From Tricholoma matsutake (Eukaryota; Basidiomycota; Agaricomycetes; Agaricales; Tricholomataceae): 64,000 nucleotides of DNA. The notes under the pieces were generated by a model that saw only the letters and a program-made list of their open reading frames with translations, was not told where the DNA came from and ran no database searches. The translations under genes were made by a program, and so were the position numbers. The stretch covers positions 2,356,001 to 2,420,000 of the forward strand of contig AP026538.1 of NCBI GenBank assembly GCA_026075535.2, given 5' to 3'. This document shows, in pieces, positions 21,423 through 33,051 of the stretch; the stretch's first letter is position 1; each line of letters begins with the position of its first letter.

Positions 21423-23403
21423 ATGAAGGACATCAATGATGGCACCAAACCATTTATTGAGAGTGAATGGATCCAGGTGGGCAAGCAATACCCCAAGGAC
21501 CCCCCACTGCCTGTTCACTGGGCAAGGTTGGACAAACTTTCTATCCCTCAGGAGTTTGAAAGCTTCCTCCCTGCACCTAGTCTTCCAATCACAAAGTTTC
21601 TGGCATTACAGTACCCTCAGCAATCATCTGGGTTAATTTCAACAAAAGCTCAGGCACGGTTCAGCCCAGATAACCCAACAACAGATATTGCTTCTCTCAT
21701 GAGCTGGCCAATCCCATCGAAGCAGTTCCTCAGCATTCTTGAGAAGTCATTCGGTCAAGCATTGTTTGATGGAGCTAACTCTGTGGTAGATCAGAGGTTC
21801 AACAATGGTACTGAACACTTTCCATTGTGGGTTATCACCTTTTGGCAGAGGATTGCAGACATTGCAGACAAACAGGCAGTTTGTAGGAGAAGCATAAAAT
21901 GGTTGGACAGGCAAGGACAACTCAGGATGAACTCACAAACACAGAGATTCACATGGCACAGGCTGAGCTGAGCACGATGGGATGGAACATACCACTGATA
22001 TACTGTTGTGGGCTAGTGACAACCTTGACCTTATCTGCGCTCCTCAGTACTGTGTGGCTTTCAGACGATCACATTGATATGATGATGGAGGAGCTGGCCA
22101 CACAGATTGCCACTGATCCCAAGTTGGCTGCAAAATGTGTTGTCACACCCCTAGCCTTTTCAAGTGCAATCAAATCAGCCAATTATAAGAAGAAATACAC
22201 AAAATGAAATGCACCACTCCTCTGCTGCTATGCTGAGCATGCCTTGGGTGGTTGTATTTTCTGGTCCACATAAATGACAATCATTGGATAGCAGCCTTCG
22301 TCAACTTTAAAGATGGTACTATTGGTTATGGTAAGTATTAGAGTGCTCTGTGATGTACAAGACATTGATGAGCCAATGTTCAGGTGACTCGCTTGCAAAA
22401 TACTTTCCCCCACCAACACAGTTTCTCTGCTTGCTCCAAAAGTGGTTGCACAGTGAGTTTGGGAAGGATTTCATCAACAAAGGGGAATGCATGCAGCATG
22501 CTGCATGGAGTTCAAAGTGATTCATTTTCCTGTGATATGATCACAACAAATACTGTTGATTATGCAGCCACAGGTGCCAAGGTGTGGGAACCAAAGCATA
22601 GCATTCTGGAGAGGGTGAAGTGGTTCGTGCAGCTAGTTTGAGGTGGAACAAGACATGGAAACCCAGTGAAAGACAAGGTGAGCATAGATGGACAAGTCAT
22701 GACTAGGACTCCTCACAGACTAACAAATAATGACCAGAAAACAGATGAATCATGGATTACACCTGAATCTGAATCATTACTCAAATCCAACTCATCTCTG
22801 AGTATTTCAATTGCCACAGGAGACCACAACTTCCCAGACTTAAAGCAGTATACACTTGCTGCATTTGAATCAGTCCAAGCAGCAACTTCAAAAGTGTCAC
22901 TATCACAGTTGTCACCCAAGGTCCAATCCACCGAAGCCAGCTCAATAAACTCTTGGGCCAGTGAGCCTGACACAACAGTTGCTGACACCTCGAGCTGCTA
23001 TAGTTACACAAAGTTGGCCAACAGGTCTGATGACAGTTTTGATGGTGCACCTCCTGTCAAGGATATGGCCATTGATAGCTCGAGTGACTATAGTGATGCC
23101 CAATCAGATGGATCTCCAGGTTCAGAGTGGTTCTCACCTACTGATGGTCAGATGGATGTGAATAATGCAGGTACTGAGGGCATTCCAGAAAAGGAGAAGT
23201 CAGCCACATTGTTGTCATTTTTCCAGCATAAACCAGGTGCCAACAAATCATGCAATGACAAGCTGAAGAAGAATGCCATCACTGCTCTGAAATGCTGTAG
23301 AACCAGCGATTCATACAAAAGTGACTCAGAAAGTGATAATTATCATAGGAGAGCTGGCAAGTTGCAAAAATCTGAAGGAAAAAGTAGATCAGTGAAGGCA
23401 TAG
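21423..23403 (+). pseudogene. Ulp1-like (C48) SUMO-protease family gene, frameshifted
   Basis: The N-terminal segment (MKDINDGTKPFIESEW; SWPIPSKQFLSILEKSFGQ; FDGANSVVDQRFNNGTEHFP) and the following WLSDDHIDMMMEEL motif are typical of Agaricomycete Ulp1-domain proteins. The peptidase core keeps His in HINDNHWIAAF (about 22270), Asp in GYGDSLAKYF across a GTAAGT...TTCAG intron (22330-22383), and Gln/Cys in QSDSFSCDM (about 22515-22540). Breaks are a frameshift near 21905, another near 22500, a gap before 22250, and TGA at 22639-22641. Beyond that TGA the same frame runs on as an acidic Ser-rich tail to 23403. Such proteases remove SUMO-like tags, and related genes are often carried by fungal DNA transposons; that link is inference here. 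Confidence 0.75.
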
Positions 23404-23769
23404 GGAGAAGATGAGATGAGGCAAGCTGGAGGTTTACAAGTCCTTAACAAAGTTAAGACTCGTTCTTCATACTGGGAATCCAGGAAAAATTCAGTGGTAT
23501 AAGAAAAACATTTCCTTTTTCCCCATGGTCAGTAAGTTCTGTGCAACCATTACAAAAATTACTGACTCTACTAACCGTGGGACTGAAAAATTAGCCAAGA
23601 TGCGGATTTTGAGTATAAAAGGAAATTTTTCATCCGGCTATCTAAATTGCCAGTAACCTACAGTAATTGACTTCAATACAATCCATTACAAACTGTTATT
23701 GATAGTTTCATTACAAACTATTATTGATCAGTTACAAACTTGTATTGAAATTTTGATACTTCGGGGGCG

Positions 23770-23843
23770 CCCTAAAGTTATCACGTGCGCCAAATATCGA
23801 CTTCTCTCCGATGTCATATTTGGCGCACGTGACCGCTTTAGGG
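23770..23843. repeat. CpG-rich inverted repeat (hairpin) with CACGTG cores
   Basis: Two 28-bp arms (23770-23797 and 23816-23843) pair except for three central positions, around an 18-bp loop. Each arm contains CACGTGCGCCAAATAT or its complement, that is an E-box plus CpG steps that are scarce in the neighbouring 10 kb. A T-run follows. It lies between the Ulp1 gene and the satellite. Confidence 0.85.
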
Positions 23844-23874
23844 TATGCTTTTTTTAGCACATCTACAATGAAAG

Positions 23875-25390
23875 TCTTGTATCTCACTCATTTCTTGTCC
23901 GATTAGGTTCATTTAACTACAGATGGGAAAGTACATCATTGGCCAGTCATCGGGAGAGTACTTGGCATTGTTTGGCATTGTTGTCATGGCTAAATATAGT
24001 ATCTCCTTCAGTTTTCATCCAATTTGCACGATTTAACTTGCAAATGAAAAGTATGCTGTTGGTCTATCATTGGGAAATATTTACAGGTATTTGGGATTGT
24101 TTGTTTATAGATCAAAAGATCAAAATAACTATATCAGAGCCAGTTTTTACTCAATTGAGTTTATTTAACTTGTGGAAGGGTATGTAACTTGGACACTTTA
24201 CCCTGTGCTGACAAAAGTTGTTTATATTTGTTTGTTAGATTATCAAAATACTGTATCTTGCTCAATTCTTGGCTGATTTCTTTTATTTAACTTGGAATGA
24301 GAAGATACATTATTGGCCAATCATTGGGAGGGTATTTGGCATTGTTTGGCATTGTTGTCATGGCTAAATATAGTATCTCCTTCAGTTTTCATCCATTTTG
24401 GATGATTTAACTTGTGAGATAAAAAGTATACTGTTGGTCTATTATTAAAAGATACTTACAAATATTTGGCATTATTTGTTCACATATCAAGAAATCAAAA
24501 AGATGATGTCAGAGCTGGTTTTAACTCAATTGAGTTTATTTAACTTGTAGAAGGGTTGTAGCTTGGGCACTTTACACTGACAAAGGTTGTTTATCTTTAA
24601 TTGTTAAATCATCAAAATACTGTATCTTGCCCATTTCTTGGCTGATTTGTTTCATTTAACTTGGAATAAGAAGATACACCATTGGCCCATCATTGGCCAA
24701 TCATCAGAAGAGTATTTGGTATTGTTTGACATTGTTGTCATGCCTAAATATGGTATCTCTTTTAGTTTTCATCCATTTTGGATGATTTAACAAAAAGATA
24801 CTGTTGGTCTATCCTTAAAAGATATTTGCTATTATTTGTTAATATATCAAGCACATCAAAAAGACTATATCAGAGCCAGTTCTAATTCAATTGAGTTTAA
24901 CTTTGTAGAAGGGTATGTAGCTTGGGCATTTTATTGACAAAATTGTTTATCTTTATTTGTTAAATTATCAAAATGCTGTATCTTGGTCAATTCTTGGCCA
25001 ATTTGTTTTATTTAACTTGGAATAAGAAGATACATTATTGGCCCATTCATTGAGATCATATTTGGTATCATTTGGCATTGTTTGTGGTATCTCAGTTAGT
25101 TCTTCTTTAATCCAACTGATTTAACCTGAAAAGAAAATATATACTGTTTGTACATTATCTGATTTAGGTGTGCTAACAAAGGTTGTTTATATTTGTTATT
25201 AAATCATCAAAAATGCTGTATCTCACTCAATTCTTGTCCCATTTGTTTTATTTAACTTGAAATAAAAAGATATATTGTTGGCCCATTATTGAAATCTCAT
25301 TTGGAATTATTTGGCTTTGTTTGTATGGTTTCAATTTATTATTTCAGTCAGTTCTTATATAAACAATGTTGCATACTATTAGACCATCAT
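23875..25390. repeat. Satellite: ~360-bp higher-order units of three ~120-bp monomers
   Basis: The block GTATCT(T/C)(G/A)CTCA(A/T)TTCTTG...TTTATTTAACTTG...AAGATACATTATTGGCC recurs at about 23878, 24252, 24620, 24974 and 25213, giving spacings near 374, 368, 354 and 239 bp. Inside each full unit two further monomers carry the same TTTAACTTG core: one has GTATCTCCTTCAGTTTTCATCC, the other has CAGAGCCAGTTTT...CAATTGAGTTTA. The last unit is shortened. The array is AT-rich and noncoding. Confidence 0.82.
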
Positions 25391-26110
25391 TGTTAAGTGC
25401 TGAACTTGAGGGTGGAAATCTGTCAGACTCATATTGGATGGTGCATCAGAGAGGACTTGGCTTCAACTTATAAGAAATTGCACCCTTCACCTTGTCAGTG
25501 TCTAATTTCAAGACAAAGGTAAATGTAAGAATATCAGAGTTCGAGAGGAAGTCTGAGACAGGAGAGGAGACTAGAGATTGAGATGGGTAAACTTGGTTGC
25601 TTTATGAACTGAAGAATACAAACAGAAGTAAATAGGCTAAATACTCAAGAGCAGAGTTAGGTCAGAGACCAGTGGAGAACAGAGTAGTGGAGGTATCATA
25701 GGAATGGAAACTATATTTAAAATACTAATGCTATGCCAATCATTACTAGGTGACCTTGGTGGAAAATGGTTCTAAAATCCACATTGCTGGAACAGAATCA
25801 AAAGATATTATTATATATTTGTTATTATTTGTTATTAATGAAAATAAGCTATATCTTCCTTAATGTTTAACTTGTAATAGAACAGAATATCATTGATGCA
25901 TCATTAACATAATGGTTTCCACTATTTGGTATTATTTATTAGGGCTAAATATCAAGTTTATATCCTGTATTTTATGTTTTATATATCATTCTGATCAGCT
26001 TCTTGAGCTGATTTAATATTTTTTATTGCTTTGCATACTATTGGGTTTTTTATTACCAAATATTGTCAGGTATTTAGCATTATTTGATTATAGATCATAA
26101 AATATAAGGA
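25391..26110. other. AT-rich stretch with degenerate satellite monomers
   Basis: Isolated TTTAACTTG-type monomer remnants occur near 25860-26100 (GCTATATCTTCCTTAATGTTTAACTTG; TTATTTATTAGGGCTAAATAT). The section 25430-25800 matches neither the satellite nor a gene that I recognise. Confidence 0.5.
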
Positions 26111-26129
26111 CTTGTACCTGCCAGAATTG

Positions 26130-27956
26130 GCCCTCACCCCCAAGTGATGAAGAAAAGTATGAGACATGGAAGGAAAAGGTTCTCGCAACCGATCCTCATG
26201 CCGAGTTTGATCATTCCAACCTTCGTGCAGCTCGCCATTCTGCATGTGGCAGAATTGTACTCATGAAAGACCACTACAACACTACATGATGGAGAGCCCA
26301 TGTCAAGAAATGTGAAAAAAACCTGAAGTTTAGAAACAAGAACATGAGTGCTGGAATGGCAACATTTGTGAAGATGGGCTGGGACAAGAAATCATCAAAC
26401 GCTGACAAGACCACCAGCTGAAAACAACCTGTAACAACTCGACCCTGTCCTGGCATAACAGAGGAAGACAATGGGAATGTCCTGAAGTACCTGCGGAGAA
26501 CTGGGGTGTTGTGTGGGGGGGCATGATCCATTACTGTCATTGCTCTTGAGCAATTTGGGAAGATGTTCATCAAACTGGGGGGGGAGACCAAGAAGGAGCT
26601 TGTTGATACACAGACCCATGAACATAAATGGCAAAATGACCACGCAAACATGCATGTCTTTTCAACCAAGTGTAAACAAGTTGTGGCTAATCAAGCACCT
26701 GAGCACTTGTTACCTTGTACAGCCTGCAACACTGTGCTTCAAAGCAAGGGATTTAGGGCAGCTTTGCAAAAACCTATCCCAGAGGACAAGAATTTCATCT
26801 ACATGAACCATTGATTCCAAGATCCAGTGTTAGGGCAGATATATGCGCAAAGCATAGGACTAAAAGAGATTGTTGAGGCATTTACAGGATGATAAAAGTA
26901 CACCATGTATTTGGTATGCCCAAGGGGCTCTCAATGGAAAGTACGACAACAAAGTATTTGATGGTCTAATGGAAGCCATGGTCAGCAAGTTTGATCACAA
27001 TGAGCATGGTGTCAGAAGCCAGAATTTCCACTATGCTCCAGCTTGGGCCGAGATGTGTCATGTTCTCAAAATTCACAGTCCCCGTGCCTTTCATTCTTTG
27101 AGTGTTCATTTTCCAATGCGAAGTGAGCAAAGTTTTAGGTGAGAACTTGAATAGCCTTGGATATGGATGTAAAGCACTGAAACTATCTGTGAACATTACA
27201 ATTGCAGTTTATCATGGACAGGCAATGTGCATGATCCAAGACTCCAAACATGCACTTAAAACATTTCAGAACAATCTTTTCTCTGGAGCTCAACTTCTGA
27301 CACTGGGCAGCTATACCGCCATGTATTGTCACATTGCTGAAATGGCATGGGAAGATGGCAGTCCACTGTATCACTGCGATGTCAAAAATTTGGATCAACA
27401 AGATGACAACGCTGCTGCACAATTATTTTCGGCTGATATGCTCAAGTATCTTTCTGACCACCACCCAGAATACATCAGAGAAATTGTCTATCTGTTTGTT
27501 TTCGGTGAACTTATCAATGCTTACCAGAATCACTCGATATCTCATCTCAAGTGCCTGAAACTTGTATTGCATGCATGGTACTTCATCAATGCATGGGAAT
27601 CTTTCTTGAATCAGTCCAAATACAAGAAATCACAATACTTCCTATCCTGTGAGGCGGTTGACATTGCACAGATTATCATCGAGGGGCTCATTGCATTGGT
27701 CATCATCCATCGAGACCATGTTACTGGCTGGTTTCCTCTTTTGCCATGGCTTCACTCAAGCGAGGCATGTAAACATGTTTTTGGAGAAGCTCGTCAGATT
27801 GTCAAGGATTTGTACATGCTCGACTTGATCCCAAAACTCCATGTCAAACTTTGCGAAGTCGTTCTCTGTGCATTGACCTCAGACCCAAAAGCAAAAGCAG
27901 CAGGATATAGTCACACATACTTCGATGTCAAGGGAATTATGAGTCCTTACGAAGTA
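26130..27956 (+). pseudogene. 5' half of a large Agaricomycete-specific protein family gene, interrupted by a transposon
   Basis: Readable blocks, in order: DEEKYETWKEKVLATDPHAE with a following Cys/His region (ACGRIVLMKDHY, HVKKCEK) resembling a BED-type zinc finger; LPCTACNTVLQ; NFHYAPAWAEMCHVLKIHSP; YHGQAMCMIQDSKHALKTF; RDHVTGWFPLLPWLHSSEAC and VFGEARQIVKDLYMLD; and AGYSHTYFDVKGIMSPYE. It ends at a good splice donor (GTAAGA, 27957). From memory, homologs have about 200 more residues between SEQSFR and the YHGQAMC block, missing here. Four TGA codons (26287, 26419, 26524, 26812) lie in one frame, two of them where Arg is expected. I know no established function; a transposase-like origin is possible. 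Confidence 0.65.
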
Positions 27957-28430
27957 AGACTCATTCTTTATCAATCCAGAACTTAGTGACTTTTTTCATT
28001 GATTCATTGATAATTTGGACTGTGGCAAAGTATTTCCAAAATAGGAATAAGGTAAAAGTGTGTATGAACTAGTGATGTTATATATCAATCTGACCCATTT
28101 TTCAAGCTGAGTTCAAAAATGTTGTTTGTTTGGTCATGTGACTTCTTCCTATTGCCATATATAGTAATTACTCAATAATTCAGGTATATTTTCATAATAA
28201 CTTGAGGAATTGACTTGGAAATGGAATATATGTAAGAGGGGAGACTCACCAGCATATTTGTTTATATTTGGCCTTATTTGTTTAATATAAACAATGTAAC
28301 AATTGTCACAGAGCAATGTTATATATATCATTCTTAATTTTAAAAATTTCCTTTTGTAGAAAGTCATGTGACTTTCCTTTTTGGGAAAAAGTTACCAGGC
28401 AATAGATTCATATGAGAGCATTCCAAATAT

Positions 28431-28449
28431 TGGGTGACTTCCCATAAGG
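28431..28449 (+). repeat. Left terminal inverted repeat core of the Harbinger-like element
   Basis: Pairs with 33033-33051 with 18 of 19 positions matching. Flanking positions such as GCATTC and TCTACAG also have counterparts on the right. Confidence 0.65.
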
Positions 28450-29129
28450 GTCTACAGCAATTTACCAGAGTTTAGCCAATGTAAATTTCCATCAGCCAAG
28501 ATGCCAAATCCATATTTGGAACAATTTGATCCTGTTCCTGAAAACTGACCTCTGTAGATATCATGTTCTGCAGAGGCCTCCTTACCCCTCTGTAGTATGT
28601 TCTAAATGATTTTTGAGTCATCAGGCTGATGGGATCTGTTTGATTCACACTCCACATACCCTGTTGGGTATACAAGGTCCGGTATGATGGTTACGATTTC
28701 CTCCTCCCCCCCAATCTAATCATCCCCTTTCGTCTGTCACTGAAATGGAAGACCATCGTGAAGAAAGCCCACACTCAAAAAATATTACCAGTCTGAGTCC
28801 TCTACCAAGTGATACTCCTAATGGAGCTATACTCCAGTCAGCCCATGGGAATATTTCTTTACTACAGAATCGACCATTCCATTTCTCTCCCGCTCCCCAT
28901 ATTCATACCCCCATTCAGCAAGATGTATGTCATATTCTTCCCTGGATTAAATCACTGAAATGTAGTGTTCTTAGAGAACTCACAGTCCTTACCCGGTAAA
29001 TCAAAATGCTGTATATCAGCATCCCCAAATGCTGCCCCCGATGATCTGGCCTGGGGACGGTAGATATCCCAGTCATGAACTCCCACCACAATCCCATTCC
29101 TTACCAGAATGATGAACGGCAGGGAAAGA

Positions 29130-29612
29130 AGACGAACAGCATGGGTGACGAATGGCACGCAATGAAGACAAACAGCACAGGTGATGAATGGCGGGGAATG
29201 AAGACAAAGAGCACAGGTGATGAATGGCAGGGAATGACAAACAGACAGGCCAACGAATGGCAGCAAGACCCCACCCTTGCTACAAACACAAGATTGTGGG
29301 GCTGTTCTTTTTTCTTCTACTTTTTTGTTCTCTTTTTTTTTTGTTGTCTAAGTAGCTACACTGCACCGCTGTGAGCAACTGCTTGCAGGGTGTTTATTTT
29401 ATTTTGTATACATAATTAAATTTAGTTAGTGTGAAAAAAGGGGGGGAAAACCAGTCAAAACCAGTTTTTTGGACTGTAACCGAACTGATAGGACTGGTCT
29501 CAATCGGTTCGGTTATGGTCCAACTGACTTGGGGTGCTGGTCTAGACCAGTCACAGTTACAGTTAACCCTCTTAGAGGTCAAAAAACTGGACTGAACTGA
29601 ACCTTAAAACAC
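29130..29612 (-). repeat. Inverted copy of the CCGGTT / minisatellite repeat element seen at 37.2 and 43.0 kb
   Basis: Read on the minus strand, it begins AGTGTTTTAAGGTTCAGTTCAG. It passes through AACTGG-rich sequence and CACCCTGCAAGCAGTTGCTCACAGC, then enters a minisatellite of about 33 bp (CATTC-CTGCCATTCATCACCTGTGCT). The same order of parts is seen at 37229-37534 and 42996-43560. It is noncoding and the type of element is unresolved. Confidence 0.65.
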
Positions 29613-29673
29613 TAGTCTCAACCTTGCCCCCGACCTCTTAGACAGACTCCTACTGCTACTAAGTAGTACTAAT

Positions 29674-30796
29674 ATGCTTCCACTGCTGTTTCCCAGCTCA
29701 ATGCATGTGCCTATTCATCCCCATCATCCCCATCATACTCCTGCCTCTGCAAATTCTGATTCTGATCTCCCTGAAGTCAGCAACATTTTGTGCCCCAGCA
29801 CCAAGAGGGTCAGCAAACGTAAAGTAGTTGATGATCCACATGTCGATCAGAGGGGAAAAGCACATCAGAAACCAAACATTGCTAGGGATAAAGAGGAAGA
29901 AGATTCCAAGCCAGTCAAACATGCTTCCTCAAAGGCCAGTCGTGCATCAAGTAATAAAGCTGGCACAAGTAAAGCAAAGGTCAAGACGGAAACAAAAGGG
30001 AAGTCATCAAAAGCCCATGCTACAGGCTTTTGCAACTTCACTGCACCTGAGATTCACAGGCTGCTTTGCCATGTAAATGTACATCTTCCTATGGGTGCCA
30101 AAGGATGGGACATAGTTACGGAGAAGTACAATGCATGGGCAAAAGCGGGGCAATACCCAGAGCATAATCAACAGTCAATTTGAAACAAATTTGACTCTGT
30201 TCATCAGTTTCTCAAGTTTCCGATGTGTAAACATTCACATATCATCTTTATAGCTTCTTCGAGATGCCAAAGAGAAGCCCACTGGAGATGCAGAATGTGG
30301 TGATGATCATCCTCTGAAGAAGGTGCTTGTTATTGAGGAAAAGATCACAGTAAAATCTGGAACATTGATGCTGGATGACCCTGATTATAGTGAAGTGGGT
30401 GAAGGTTCTGGGAGTGGGGGTGATGAATCCATCATTGAGATTACTGATGATGAAAAGGAGAATGCTAAGGCATCAAAGAGTAATGTGAAGAAAGGTGGTG
30501 TCATGGCTAAAGCTTATCGGGTTGAACATCCATTAGCTGACATACAAAAGCCATGTAATGCTGCAGCTGCAGAAGCTCTCGACAAGATCACTAGCACCTT
30601 TGATCCTGCCAATGTTTGTGATCATGATGATTATCACATGTCACAAAGTGTTCAACTGAACCAACTGGCTGCTACTCAACTTGAGCTTTGGGAGCTCTGT
30701 GCATGTACTGATGCCCTCCATGACCGAGTACTTCATGAAGCATGGCATGCAGACAGAGCCGAAAATGAACTTCAGATCCTCAGACTTCTAGAATGA
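29674..30796 (+). pseudogene. Myb/SANT-like DNA-binding protein of the Harbinger element
   Basis: Exon 1 encodes a Ser/Lys-rich basic region (KVKTETKGKSSKAHATG) and then a Myb-like helix-turn-helix: FTAPEIHRLLCHVNVHLPMGAKGWDIVTEKYNAWAKAG. A TGA at 30181-30183 interrupts NQQSI-NKFDSVHQFLKF, one C-to-T step from Arg. A short GTAAAC...TTATAG intron (about 30227-30253) leads to LLRDAKEKPTGDAECG, an acidic linker (IIEITDDEKE) and a helical C-terminus ending ENELQILRLLE. The GAKGW and KPTGDAE blocks mark a fungal Myb-like family that I believe is catalogued as DUF6818. In Harbinger elements such a protein helps recruit the transposase to DNA ends. It faces the transposase tail to tail. Confidence 0.7.
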
Positions 30797-31604
30797 CAAG
30801 GCCCCTGATGACACAAATCTCAATGCTATCAATGGATGTCAGAATCCAACTCTGATGATTTTGACTTGTGCTCACACTCTCACTATCACCACCAGCACTG
30901 CTGAGCTCTGCAAAGTATTAGCCCACTTGAAGCACAATCCCACTTCCGAGCCTTAGATGAAGGAAGAGAGCATCAGAGTCTTGGCAATAGTATTCACATG
31001 TCACACTTGGACAATGACTCTTCCATCACCATCCCTCAGGCTGGACCCTCAGACACTGCCCACAGTGTTTTTGTTGCTCGTCAACCCCCTCCAACCCCCT
31101 CACAAGCTAGCTTGTCAATGCCTCCAGTCTTGCAATTACCACCTACATCTGGACCATCCAACCATCTCTTCCTGGCCTTTCACCCACTGTGTCTCAGGAG
31201 ACCATCAACTTTGTGATCACACCCTGAAAGACTCGTGATGGTATTTCAATTGACATCAAAACCCCAAAATAGGTGCTGACATGAAGTGAAAACTGTCATT
31301 GTCATTGTCACTATTTCTTTCCTAATTAAGAATACCCATTTCTCTTTGTCTCCTATCTGTCCATCTTTTTTCTCATGTACTTGGACCTTTTATCCATTTG
31401 ATCCAGCTTTTTATGCTCATTCTTCATTCTTCCATTCTCTGATTATTCTTTGTTGACCTGATACCTATTTATACCCTGGTCATTTTCATCTTGTTGTATG
31501 TAAGTACTGATGTAGAGCTTTATAATTTACAGTACAGCAATAATATTATGTTGTAATTATGTGGGGACTGTGACCAGATGGAATCGAGAGACTCCATCAC
31601 GATG

Positions 31605-32902
31605 TCAGATGTCCTCAAAAAGCATATCTCCCAAATTATTCCATAGCTGCTCATCTTCTGATTCCCTCCAAACTGGCATATATACATTGCAAAGTTGATT
31701 TATACCTATGAGCTGAGCCGGTATATTATTCAACCTGCAGCAAAGCTCCAATAACTCCTGCCGAGCAGCAACTGCATTGATATCCAATGGGACACACAAG
31801 CATCCAAATGAACCCTGCAACATCTGATTCCCCCATTCGGCACTCTGCCTGTACGACAACAGTTGGCAATTGTACCAAAAAAACTGCTCCTGCTCATAAG
31901 GACCTTCTTTCATGGGAGCTTGTATCTTGCCAGCAATTGAAGCACTACTGTGTGGGAAGCCAGTATCTGAGACAAGGAAGAAACCTTCGGGAACGTCATG
32001 AAGGAGTTAATTGAAGATAGGACGGGCTACATGGGAGTCATGCCAGCTACCAGGTGCATTCAGCACTGCCACAATAATCACTCCTTAACATTGCAGATCA
32101 GTTTTCTGCATTATCAAACAAAAGGGTTCACTCACCTCGAGGCAAGAATACAAGCACATTATTGATGGTGTGCATACTTTGCCATCCATTGTATGTCGCA
32201 TTTTCGACCTCAGGATCATCTGCCTCCTGTGCAGCCAATGCCAAACCATCTATCGATCCGAATGCACCATACAACAGCGGATGCCTCTTGCAAATCAGCC
32301 TAGACTCCTCAGCAAACTCCTGCAGGGTTTGTGGGAGCCTTATCGCATCCTCTTCCATGGTCCTGATAGTTTCAAGTAGAATTTTCTTTGCAAAATTAAA
32401 ATAACATGTCACAGTCAATGGGGTGAGGGCAAAAATTTGCTGTAAACTGACTTTGAGCATTGCTGAGCCCAGATAATGAAAAACAAGACCAAGTCCCAAG
32501 AGATCTGCTTCCAAGTCGAGGCTCGCCGATTGAGGTAACATCATGTCAAGGAATAGTCAACACCTTCCATCTATCAGCAAACCATCCCGGCCCTTCAAGA
32601 ATGTGCCAGAATGTCATGACATCGAAGCCCATTGTGGTTATGAATGCATGGTCATTTTGACTACTCCACAAGACCTGCCAGGGTGTACCAATACGAGGAT
32701 TTGGAAGGAGTTCCTGATGACAAAGGTAGAGTTGATTGGCATTACGGCGATGGACCTGAGTAGCATGAGCCTCAATAATGCCAAATATAATTATAAAGAA
32801 AGTGATGGCTAATGTGTCGCCCTCTTCTTCGAGGGCATTCAGATGGTTGAGGCTCTCTGTGAATAACAATGCAGTGGACATTTCAGACTGGCTAGATCTC
32901 AC
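31605..32902 (-). pseudogene. PIF/Harbinger DDE transposase
   Basis: The N-terminal segment contains LCHQELLPNPRIGTPWQVLW and DHAFITTMGFDVMTFWHILEG. After a TGA and a frameshift near 32545 it continues GLGLVFHYLGSAM, LQQIFALTPLTVTCY and the first catalytic Asp in GAFGSIDGLAL with ENATYNGW. A 52-bp intron (32135-32084, GTGAG...TTAAG) joins to VLNAPGSWHDSHVARPIF. A TAA (32009-32007) follows. The second Asp is in LVSDTGFPHS and the presumptive Glu in the QSAEWGNQMLQGSFG block near the end. This order is that of the DDE_Tnp_4/Harbinger family found in Agaricomycetes. It catalyses cut-and-paste transposition. The stops and frameshift make this copy inactive. Confidence 0.85.
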
Positions 32903-33032
32903 TTGGATCTTACAGAAATCTAGTAATATCTATGCAGAAATGGTTTATGGGCTAGAAAAATTAAGAAAATATGGTATCAAATTATTTTGAACTCTGTTGT
33001 TCCTCTCTCATATTCTGTAGATTTCTCTAGAT

Positions 33033-33051
33033 CCTTATGGAAAGTCACCCA
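33033..33051 (-). repeat. Right terminal inverted repeat core of the Harbinger-like element
   Basis: Reverse complement of 28431-28449 with one mismatch (CCTTATGGAAAGTCACCCA on the plus strand). Confidence 0.65.

Noticed and set aside
23770..23860. Hairpin plus T-run as an intrinsic terminator
   Set aside because: Bacterial-type terminators do not act in fungal polymerase II transcription, and the hairpin lies several hundred bp past the Ulp1 frame.
29075..29374. ORF with GDEWHAMKTNSTGDEW repeats
   Set aside because: It is the translated minisatellite of a non-coding repeat element, with a different frame open in the inverted relative at 43 kb.
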